Origin: Brachypodium distachyon
Lineage: Eukaryota; Streptophyta; Magnoliopsida; Poales; Poaceae
Length of the DNA stretch: 64,000 bases
Assembly: GCF_000005505.3 (NCBI RefSeq)
Contig: NC_016131.3
Coordinates: 73,573,855 to 73,637,854, forward strand
Direction of reading: 5' to 3'
Part shown: positions 48,843 through 58,814 of the stretch, piece by piece
Layout: each line of letters opens with the position of its first letter
How positions within the stretch are numbered: the first letter of the stretch is position 1
Translations under genes and position numbers: made by a program
The notes under the pieces: model-generated
What the model was told of the DNA's origin: nothing
Seen by the model: only the letters and a program-made list of their open reading frames with translations
Database searches by the model: none

Positions 48843-51800
48843 TCACCGGATGTAGCTCCTAACGAATGATGTTCCTCCGATGCTACTTAAGCTGTCAGAA
48901 CTCTGCAACAAAAGTATGTCGGAGAATTAGAGGAACGCAACATGAAGAGGTGTTGTACAGTTTCAAGATTAATCGAGTACCTGTGATTTAGGAGACGGAA
49001 AGACGTTCCAAAACCGGAGCGTCTCGTCGCCAGCACCAGTAACGATAGTCTGTTGATATTAATTGTGGAACAGTGAGGCCAAATCACACTAGGTACCTCA
49101 AACATTAGTACAGAACGAAAAAAAGAAGTCAAGAACCCAAGACAAAAGAGAAAATTCACCTGTCCATCAGGGGAGATGGCTAAATATAATACTCTGTATG
49201 TATGGCCTGTCAATGTAGCAAGCTACAAATAGGGAGAATGAACACAATTAGTACAGAGAAAATGTATGATGTAACTGAGCTACACAAGCTTGCAGCATAC
49301 TCTTATAAAAAAAGAAGCTTGCAGCATACCTTTGCCATTGTTGGGTATCGCCAAACAATTATTTGATTCTGAGAGTATCCATGGGTGCTAACAAGCTCAT
49401 TAACATTCTTTGACCACACAAGGTTACAGACCTGTTTAAGACATTTAGTATCATCAGTACATAAAAAATACAGCATGTTTAACTCTACCCTTTCCGATAT
49501 TCTATATAAGAAATCATATATCCATTCACAACAAGTGATATCTGTGAAGATCTCAAACATGAACAATTGAAACAATATAAGCTCCATGGCTAGAGAAAAC
49601 TTGGAATTAAAATACCCAAAAAGCTTTCTTCTAAACTCCAAGAGCAGGGTGTTATATATTTTGCAAGTTTTTAAGAGGATGATAGTGGAGAACTTGTAGG
49701 GTTGTATGTGTGTAAATACTTCCTGTTTTTGTAAGTAAAGCTCAGCCAGACAAGATCTTTTCTGATTTTAGCGGGGAAACTAATGGTATACTCTTCTATC
49801 AGTAACGGTGCACAAAGCTTCAGAGAGTTATTAATCTTAATAGTTGATAGCGTAATACTTAAATATGGCAGTACATGCTCATAAACAAAAACAACTTGTG
49901 TTCACAAACATAAACAAGGGCTTCAGGTAAAGTCGAAGACTGAGATAAGTAGCAAAGTACCTGACTTCCTGTGTCCATGAAACTCAAGTGTGTATTTGTG
50001 GTCGTATTCCAAAAACGTATGCATCTATCTGCAGTTCCTCCACCAGATGCAAGAAGCCCATGGAGATGAGGTGACCAAGCAATGGCTTTGACAGCTGCTG
50101 TGTGCTCCGTATACTTCAGTACTGGCTGTACTGAATGTTGATTCCATACAAAAAGCTAGAGAAGGAAAACAATATGAGCAAACAAAAATATCATGAACTC
50201 CATATGGCATGGACTTCTTTGTGATGGAAACTTGTGGACAGGAATCTTACTCTGTTGTCGTTACCACCAGAAGCGAGCTGACGGTTATCATAAGACCACT
50301 TTAGCCCACAGACCTGAGAAGTTTGGGAATTTGTAAAAATGCATTACTTCGAGTTGCAAAATGGAGCATCCATAGGATAATTCATGCATTGGAAAAACTG
50401 GCAAAAGCTCGCAATGACGTACATAACATTGCCATACTATATGGACAGTTAAAAAAATATTACCTCCGATTTATGCCCAGTAAGTTTGCTAACGTAGTCA
50501 TCCGGAGCACGGATATCGTGGTGAAGGATGTTCTTGTCGCGACTGCCAGAAGAAAGCAATGAAGAGTTCCAGGCAAGAGCACCCACTCGCATGCGATGGC
50601 TTTCCATGGTTCTGATTCTCTTGCATCGTGATGCATCCCATATCTATAAAAGATAAAACACAAGACGACAGTCAGAATTACAGACCCCCTTAAAATATAC
50701 AATTTTCCTACCAATACGAAACAACAACAGGAATACATAAATAGTCATATTTACCACCAGAACAATATGTGAACTGAGATATCAGCTAAACTGGACAAAA
50801 TTGATCTCTGAACATCGAAGTGAAGATGGTGTTGACAAATTCAGGTTATCCACGGAATTTCATTTTATCCATCACACGTTGGTAATGAGCTTTTTTAAAA
50901 TAAATTAGTTCAACAAGAGGAAAGACTATCATAGACTAATCCATGGAAGTACGACAATGAAAGGCTTGCTGCTGAGCCAGTGGTAGTAATGGAAATTTCA
51001 ACATTTCTCAAAATTCAGTGTACAACTGTGCTGTCTTGCGTCTTAATTGATGCTTTTGGTAAAAATAAGGGTTGAAGCAACTTTGATGGATACATGTCAT
51101 TAATCATTCAAGATGGTAGCAAGAGGTAACCTGAACTTTGCCTTGGTTAGTTCCTACAGCTAGGTGAGTCCCGCGCTGCGCCCAACCCACCGAACAGACC
51201 GTGTCGTCCACCCCCAAATCGCAGAGCTTGGTGACCTGCACAGTGCTAAATTGGTTCAGTGACTCTCTTCTAGTCTCAGAGAAGAAATGCTGCAAGGATA
51301 AAATTGGTTGCTCACCTTGCTGCTGCATGCATTCCACAAGTACACGCAGTTCCCTAATCCCACGGTGAGGACATTATGCGAAGACCAATCCACGAGGTTC
51401 AGGTAGAAATCGTCCTGCAATGCCGGCGCATCCAGCACCTAGAAAGCAAGAGCAGGAAATTTCCCGTAAGATGGGAGTATTTTCAGTACAGAGCCTTCAA
51501 AATCCGACTTTTCGTGCCTGAGAATAATTCTACTTTTTATCTAAAAAGAATAATTCTACAGATTCTTAGAACAGAGGAGCCGGAGAAGAGGAAAGATCAA
51601 ATCTTTCGCACCGAGAGAAGCAAAAGATGGTCGATCGAGAAACAGAGGAACTCGCCAGGGAGTCAAATCAAGATCAAGAAACCATCAAATCCGAAGGCTA
51701 ACCTTATAAGGGGACCTAGGGATCTTCCTTGGGCCAGTGCCCTTCGCCTTGAACACGCCGGGGAACAGAAGGTCCTCGTCGTCCCCGCCGGCGAAGAGGG

Positions 51801-52296
51801 CCCGCTTGGCGTTCCGGGGGACCTCCGCCTTGAACCTGAATATGTTCCCGCTCCCCGGGGATCCGACCGGCGACGCCCCGGCAGGCGAGGAGGACGAGCA
51901 CGCGGCGGCCGACGAGGTCACCCGGTCGGGGGTGTCGGGCCCGAACAGCGCGGCGCGGAGGAGCGTGCAGTAGGGCGACGCGGCGGGCGCGGCAGATCCA
52001 GAAGAGGACGCGGCGGCCTGCTGGGAGGAGGAGGGCGAGGGGGCGGCGGCGAGGTCGAAGAGCGCGAGGTTGGATCCAGTGCGGCTGGGGATGAAGCGGT
52101 CACTGTAGATGGTGCGCGAGCCGGGGGTGGTGGGTGCCGAGGAGGAGGACGGCGACGGGCGCGGCGGGGGGACCGAGGGGAGGCCGGAGGACGGCGCCGT
52201 GGAGAGGTGCGATGTGGGCGTCGATGACGGGGTGGGGGGCTTGGAGTTGTTCTCCATCGGCGACGGCGGCGGCGGCTGCTGCTGGTGGTGCTCCAT
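48843..52296 (-). CDS. CCS52A: CCS52A / FIZZY-RELATED (CDH1) activator of the anaphase-promoting complex
   Basis: Ten exons give 517 residues: 52296-51703, 51438-51316, 51235-51131, 50643-50464, 50313-50251, 50155-49961, 49431-49330, 49222-49160, 49049-48981 and 48902-48843. All junctions are GT-AG and in phase. A Ser/Pro-rich N-terminus contains the C-box at residues 66-72 (DRFIPSR), which docks on the APC/C. It is followed by the family signature [17 protein letters not shown]. Seven WD40 repeats then form the substrate-binding propeller ([71 protein letters not shown]). The C-terminal Ile-Arg tail is present (SYIR). The family recruits cyclins and other D-box/KEN proteins for ubiquitination and drives endoreduplication; rice TAD1/TE controls tillering. 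The CCS52A rather than CCS52B assignment rests on overall resemblance and likely synteny. A GC-rich exon 1 is typical of grasses. Confidence 0.96.
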
Positions 52297-55224
52297 GGCG
52301 GAGGAGGGATTTGGGGATCGGGAGGGGAAGAAGAAGGGTGGTCTGGGGCGTGGGTTGATGCGTTGCGCCGCTTGCTGTTGCTGTTGCGCTCGCGCCCCCG
52401 CGCTTTCTCTCTCTCCTCCCTCCTCTGCTTCCCACGCTTTTTTTTCCCTGGCTTTGTTTACTTATTACTCTGTTTGTTGTTTCCGTTTATGATTCTGCCC
52501 TGTGGGTCACCTAGAACTTGTTGTTTCTAAAAGAAATCCTGCGAAACAGACAAAGAAATAATAAAAAGAACTGAGATAGGAAACCGCTACGGTTGAGAAA
52601 AAAGGAGCTACTCTACACGTGTTTGTGTTTCTGATCATCACCACAAGTGGCGCTAATCGGTTGAACATGTGAAGGTTTTAGGGTACATTAATTTGATCTT
52701 TATATTTACATAAATTTGGACACTTGCTGATGTTAAACGCCATGTGGAGGCTATAGTGTTCATTGTTTTGATCTTTGTTTTATGCGGAAAAAGAAAATCT
52801 TAGCCCAAACGTTTGGACACTCGTTGATCTTACGACGACAGTCGAACGATTGGCCACCTGGAGAGGAAGGACAAGAGAAAGAGGAGGACAACTGCTAATT
52901 GTCCCAATCGATGCGCTTGTCCAACAAGTAAATGGCACACTATTGAGTTGCTACCGCCGGAAGACAATTACCATCATATATGGCAAAAGGAGGATGCATT
53001 GGGATGAGAATTATATGTGGGCGCATGGCGGAGTGGTTTCATGGAAAGAGTAACAGATGGTTGGAGAGAATCTAAGATGGAATGCAAGAAAGAAAAAAGG
53101 CATACTCGCTCCGTCCCAAGTCACTTATTTCCGGATAGAGAAAGTGTCATTTTAGAATGGATGTAATGTTGTCTTTGTGGGGAAGATAGAGCCGGAAGGT
53201 GAGAGTTCTAGTATTTAGCTATTATTGAGTACTTCCTCCGTATCAAATGTTAAGCCAAGTCTTGATAAGAAATTACTATATTACGATGTTGTATATGTGA
53301 TATAAAATTTGCCTACCTTTCAGAACGTATATTGTTTTTTTTTACCGAGCATCTGACCAAGTATTTGTTGTCCCAGCCAGCTAAGGGAAAGCACGTCAGT
53401 TATAACTCGCACGCACGCACGCACGCACCCATGTTACGTTCCTTCACTCTTCTACTACCGATCATCACCTGCACAGATGAGGGCATGTTCGGCCGTCGTG
53501 CGCATCGCACGCAGTTGTTGGTTGGCTGCCTGGGCTATACGATACGATGATCACCGCCAGTCAGTCATCATCTTCTTCTCTTTCCGATCTAGATCGGTCG
53601 GGGGTTCCAATTTCCAAGGCCAGCGCGATCGATCCCGGCACGCCGCAGCAGGATCTGCCGTGGTGATCGATCGCCCATCTGGGGCCGCGCGTGTCGCTTT
53701 GCTCGTCACGTACGTCATATGCTGCGCCTACGTACGTCGTGGAATAAAGAAACCAAGTGTAGCTAGCTAGATCTGGGCATCTGGCACGGTCGAATTGATC
53801 ATTCCTACAGCTGCCGGCTCGCGTGGATCGATCTCTTCCTCAACAGAGCCTCCGTCACAGTACAAAGTATGTGCGTTGGAAACATGCATTATTACGTGTA
53901 CGCCATGAAACAGTACAGTAGAAAACATGATACGGGGCTGTGAAATGGAGGTCTCAAGACCCTATCTATGGAAACTGGCTCCTATTGCATTCCTAGAGGC
54001 CTTGTTTAGGGCCAGTACCGGAGATGCTCAAAGCTTTGCCAGCCTATACGTACGTTTTTGTCTAAATGGCAAAAAAGGAACCATTAATTCCTCGCGTAAA
54101 CAATACTACGGGGTACTCCTTCGTAGCAAGAAAGAACATGCTAGCTATACTGCTACAGGCATGTGTCGTGCGGGAGGCAAGTAAATGAAGGTCACGGGCA
54201 ACTTGCTTCCCTGCCCACATGCCCTTGTCTTGTCTCGATCTAGTTCAAGTCAAGTGAATGCACCTGCACCTGCAGAGCGAAACCTGGAACAATCTGAGCT
54301 TCAGCTTTACCCTTTTTTAATCACGGGTAATCATGAGCTCGATCGCCCACTCTTTCGCCGCGAGATCAGATCAGGACGTCAGTTTGTTTGCGTGTTACGG
54401 AAGACACCAGTAAACGCTTGAAAGCAAGACATTTCATGAGCTTCGGATGATCGATCTAGATCTCCCTCCGGAGTTACTACTAGTACACAATTTAGTCTCC
54501 CTCCCATGTTTTTAGTCCTCGTCTGGACCCCGTCCAGGCCGGCTGCTGTTTCCTTGGACATTTGGAACACCCACACACCATCTCATCTCTCTCAGCCTGG
54601 CCTTGACTGGTTTCCCATGATTCAAGCGGATATTTCTAAACCAAAATTGTGCAATAACTAAATAATAAACTTCAGGCTGTTTTTTTCCCAATTACCTGAT
54701 TACACAAATTTTTAAATCTAACAAAATAAAAGAAGGCAAAGGAAATAAAAAGGTTAAAATACAGCTTTCTTTTTTCCCCAGATCAGAACTTTATCTTTGC
54801 TGTTGTAACACAGTCACATGCTATTCCTATTGCTAGTGCACAAAGGTAGGAAGTAAAAGAGGTTTCGGATTCAAATCCTTGTAGAGCTCATACACTTTAT
54901 TCATGGGTGTGATGATATAGCTAAACCGTAAAAGAAAACGTCATGCTAGGATTTTGCTATGAGTTGGGGATGTTTCTGTTGGATACTAATGTACTGGCCA
55001 TATACACAATATTCAGATAAGTATGCATTCAGCTTTCTAATTCTGAGAATATGGATTCCTGCACGTACCCTACATCGGATACTAAATCAGCATCATTTTT
55101 ATTTTCTGATATGTAATTTAACACGCATTTAAGGTAGCATCCATGTGCGGATTCGTACATGCACCATACATCTTCAGCCATGGTTAATCGATCTCAAAGC
55201 TGCGAAACCTTCTCCACCTGAACC
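52297..55224. other. intergenic region upstream of CCS52A
   Basis: The first few hundred bases are the CCS52A leader and promoter (CT-rich to about 52450). Farther right are isolated MITE-like left ends (CTCGCTCCGTCCC at about 53107; ACTTCCTCCGTATC at about 53233), a CGCACGCA repeat near 53409-53428, and AT-rich sequence. No gene was recognised. Confidence 0.45.
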
Positions 55225-55395
55225 ATGAAACAATCAACCACAAGGACCTGCAGCCTCCTCCTTGCCGCTTTCGTCGGCGTCGCAGCCTCGCAGGCGCACG
55301 ACGGGCTCTGCTGCGAAAATGTGGTGAGGGGTCGAGGTGAGGAACAGGAAGTAGCTGACCTCCCAGAAGAGCGACGGCAACAGAGGGAATGGTGA
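55225..55395 (+). CDS. possible short secreted peptide, 56 residues
   Basis: This short frame begins MKQSTTRTC and has a textbook signal peptide: basic N-region, hydrophobic core SLLLAAFVGVAA, and a small-residue cleavage context ASQA before HDG. The mature part starts HDGLCCENVV and becomes charged (EEQEVADLPEERRQQREW). A GTGAGG donor-like site follows GAAAATGTG, so this might instead be the first exon of a longer secreted Cys-containing protein. A tiny MITE lies 70 bp downstream. No homologue is recognised and no expression evidence exists in the sequence. It could be fortuitous. Confidence 0.3.
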   Translation: MKQSTTRTCSLLLAAFVGVAASQAHDGLCCENVVRGRGEEQEVADLPEERRQQREW

Positions 55396-55462
55396 TCGAC
55401 GACGCCAAGAGTCACAAGCGCGCTCTCCTGCCCTTCAACCCGGCAAAGTAAAGTACCAGGAT

Positions 55463-55518
55463 CTCCGATCCTAAATTGTTGTCTTGGTTTTAGTTCACCA
55501 ATTTAGGATCGGAGGGAG
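55463..55518. mobile_element. very short Stowaway-like MITE remnant
   Basis: Perfect 16-bp terminal repeats, CTCCGATCCTAAATTG (55463-55478) and its reverse complement (55499-55514), enclose only 20 bp, with GGAG continuing to the right. This looks like an internal-deletion derivative of the same family as the 58.2-kb element. Confidence 0.85.
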
Positions 55519-56122
55519 TAGTTACACTGAATTGGAGGATGAATTGCAGTTGGTAGTATTGTCTTCACATCCTGGATGTAATAAAGAACAATGATGAGCT
55601 CACCCACCATTTTATCGCTGAGATGAGAGACAGTGCCATATGCATAATGGATGGAAGTACCCTCCCCCATCACCAATTCTTTAGCGGCTAGTACCTCGCT
55701 CGCAGCGGTTTCGTCTGGACCCTCCGCCGGATGCTGTTTCTTTGGGCATTTGGAACAGGTACAAACAATTTCACTCTTCAGTTTGGAACTGCTTCCTCAG
55801 CATCTACTTGAATTGGGCAAACAAACATCACCGAGCGAAGTCATCTTAACTGTACCGAGCAAAGTCATCTTAACTGTACTGAGCAGAAAGATGTACCAGC
55901 AAAAATTTCTAGAGATGAATTGTAGTGAACAGAGAAGGTCAAGGTGTAGACACCAAGTATTTGTTACACAAGAATTACATTCAGTGAATACCTGGTGAAA
56001 CAAACATCACCACACGATTTGTCTCTAGAACCCATATCGTCCAAACAGCGGAAGGTATAGAACGAGGGAGCAAAACCATAGCAGTGAAGCGCATTACTGC
56101 TAAATGTTGAGATCACTTGCCT
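55519..56122. other. intergenic, contains one copy of a duplicated 50-bp segment
   Basis: The segment 55711-55758 repeats 54519-54570 (TCGTCTGGACCC, GCTGTTTC, CATTTGGAACA shared) in the same orientation with a 4-bp length difference. The rest includes the 3' UTR of the RRM gene; an internal GAGCRAAGTCATCTTAACTG doubling lies at about 55836-55880. Confidence 0.6.
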
Positions 56123-57724
56123 TCAGCCCCTGTTACTGATGGCATATGCAATCTTCACAGGTCTTCCCCGCAGTTCAGACTGATTCATCCCTACAGCTTT
56201 CTCGAGTGATTCGTCGTCCTCAAAGTCAATATGACCGAAACCACGGGAATCTCCGGTCCTCTTGTCGATGGCAAATCTTACGGACGCGATTCTTGATGAT
56301 TTGAAGAAATCTCTCAAGTCCTTCTCTGTCACGTTCCAAGAGAGATTACCAACATAGGCTGAGAGGCAGCCATCAGGCTTCTCAGGATCAGTTTGGAACT
56401 CTGACTTCTTTGGCCTCTTCGAGCTAGCAGTTATCCTGCATCTTTCAACCCTCATAAATCTGTAACCACTGTACAAGCAATGCATGTATCAGTAAGAAGG
56501 GAATCCGCCTGAGCGCGCTGCTAGTGAGACCAACACAAACAAATAGACATGCTCAAGCTTACAGTTTGTGTCCATCGAGCTCAAGAGATTTCATGGCAAC
56601 TTCGTCTGACTGAAACAACATAGTAGAACAAAATCAGCACTGTCCAATCAAACTAGAGAGGATCTAGTTATAAGTTTCAATTCGATAATTTTCAGAGAGA
56701 GCAGCAATAGCACATCTGCTCCATGACATGAGGAAATAGCAGACCTATGATGTAAGAAAATCCCAAATTTAAACCTCATAGTAAATTCTTGACTTTATCC
56801 GTCCCAAATGGTCATTATATTTTTCGAACCGTGCTAGTCCCATTTTCCATTTCATCAAAACAGAAATGACAATGTCTGTTACATCACCAGAACAAAGCGG
56901 GAAACTAGCTAGTTCGTGCATCTGTAGGAAACCCACTGTAATCAAACAGTCTTGACCTGAATACTATGGGACGAAAACCTACAGGCACAACAATTGTTCA
57001 GACTATCCTATAGCGAAAAGTTTAGCAGAGGAAAGTATCCAATTGGTCATGATATATAGTGATGTATCGTGCAAACCTAGACAGTAACTTAGAATGAGGA
57101 TCAGGCATGGAAGACGGCCTAAAAGAATAAAAACTACACCGTTATAATCTGCATGAACTAGTCAGGAACATGCCACGCTGCATAAAACATGTTTCGCTGC
57201 GTAGCCCCCTTCAGTGCAAGTTCCTATTTTATCATCACAGCTGTTGATTCAGGTCAAAACCAAATAAGCAAATTGCCGCATACGAATGCTTAAATTATCA
57301 GAAGAATATAAGAGACGAGACAGAATAGCAGCGTTAGTTTGGTATCAACCTCGAAGGTGACGAATGCGAGGCCACTGAAGTTGCCGGAGTCCGGGAAGTG
57401 GGAGAGCTGCAGCGAGCGGATGGGGCCGAACCGCTCGAACAGCTCCCGGATCTCGGCCTCGGTGGTCGTGTACGGCATGCCGCTGGCCACCACCTTGCCG
57501 CACTCATAGCTCTCCACGCCCCCCTCCTCCTCCTCCCCCGCCGCCACCGCCGCTGCGGCAGGCTCCTCCCGCGTCTCCTGCTCCTGCTGCTGCTCGACCG
57601 CAGGCTCGTGGGCGGCGGCGGCGGAGATAGGCTGCCCCCACTTGTCCTTCTTGGGCTTCTTCCGCTTCTTGCTCTTGTCGGGGTTGGCTTGGGCTCGCGG
57701 GGTCTGCTCCTCCTCGGCCGCCAT
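56123..57724 (-). CDS. two-RRM RNA-binding protein, nucleolin/PHIP1-like
   Basis: Three exons give 255 residues: 57724-57350, 56609-56563 and 56468-56123, with GT-AG introns and consistent phases. A Lys-rich N-terminus (KSKKRKKPKKDKWG) suggests nuclear or nucleolar targeting. A Glu/Ala-rich linker follows. RRM1 spans about 77-153 (KVVASGMPY as RNP2-like; GLAFVTFE as RNP1-like). RRM2 spans about 174-250 (AYVGNLSWNVTEKDLRDFF; RGFGHIDF as RNP1; RGRPVKIAYA). The two-RRM layout with a basic leader resembles plant nucleolin-like and PHIP1-type proteins. RNA targets are unknown. It lies between CCS52A and SCE1 on the same strand. The ATG at 57724 is preceded by non-coding sequence and starts MAAEEEQ, typical of grass proteins. 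Confidence 0.92.
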
Positions 57725-58814
57725 GGCTTAAACCCTAATCCTTTCGAGAGTCGCCTTGGCGCCGCCGCCGAAGAAACAAGCGCTGCTTTTATGCTGCTTG
57801 CTTGTCTTTGCTGGAGAGAAGTCTAGCAGGACAAGCGATCAGGGTCGTCCACTTCAGGAGATGGAGATCAGGGCCGTTCATTGAGTTTCGTAAAAAAGCC
57901 TTGCTGGTAGCAAAGAGAAGTATTTTCAAAACTATTGATTTGCCAGGGATGGATCATATAAATCATCTACGGCCAGTGAATTGTGATGCCCTTATTCCTA
58001 CTCTTCTGTACAACTTTGTTTCATAGCATCTGCACATTGTTGTGCTTTTTACACATCGACCATGAAATGGTAGACAGCAGCACCAAAATGATGCATCGTT
58101 CGGCCATTATTAACCACATTACACGATAAAAATTGACCAGGAAAGGGAGAGATGATTGCCCATAATCATTGCGTCGAATTTTTTTTCACATAATCATGGT
58201 CATCTATAATATATAATCACTCCGATCCATATTAATTGTCGACGAAATATTACATGTATCTAGACGCTTTTTAGACACAGATACATTCATATTTGGACAA
58301 ATTTGAGAAGATTAATATGGATCGGAGGAAGTACCGAACAGGAGAACAGATAGGAGAACAGATAAACCAGGCAGCAGCAGTGTACAGCTTTCACAAAGGC
58401 ACAGTGCAGCTTCCAGGAAAACAGGGCACATCAGGTGCATTCAGTATACGCATCTAAACCAGCCAAGGATACAGAATGGGAGCAGCAGAAATATAGGCAA
58501 GCATTGTGGTGAACAAATTTGTTTCTTCGCATTTAGAATTGTCGAATAACACACAGACAACAATTCTCTGGAGATGGCTGGACAAACTTAAGTTTGACAT
58601 TAACCCAGAAAACAAGCACTCGAACGGTTAAGGAATCCCCTTACAACCAAATGGACACTGAATCACACAATTGGTCCACAATGACGATAATACTTCTCAA
58701 AGCACCTTTCTCCAGGTTATACTTGATTTAGTTCCATATTTGCAGAGGCATTCATTTGAGATCTAGCAAGGACTATGCGGATGTGCAGCATGGATCAGTA
58801 AGAAGCCAATGCCA
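57725..58814. other. spacer between the RRM gene promoter and the SCE1 3' end
   Basis: Upstream region of the RRM gene (CT-rich near 57730-57800), the Stowaway-like MITE at 58.2 kb, and the probable 3' UTR of SCE1. No gene was recognised. Confidence 0.5.
58218..58331. mobile_element. Stowaway-like MITE
   Basis: Perfect 17-bp terminal inverted repeats CTCCGATCCATATTAAT (58220-58236) and complement (58311-58327) bound a roughly 110-bp element. The interior is ATGTATCTAGACGCTTTTTA and TTCATATTTGGACAAATTTG. Confidence 0.9.

Noticed and set aside
51376..52492. Long plus-strand ORFs over CCS52A exon 1
   Set aside because: Antisense shadows of the Ser/Pro-rich first exon; Arg/Gly-rich translation without motifs.
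54860..54885. tRNA B-box-like sequence GGATTCAAATCC
   Set aside because: No matching A-box or cloverleaf could be formed around it.
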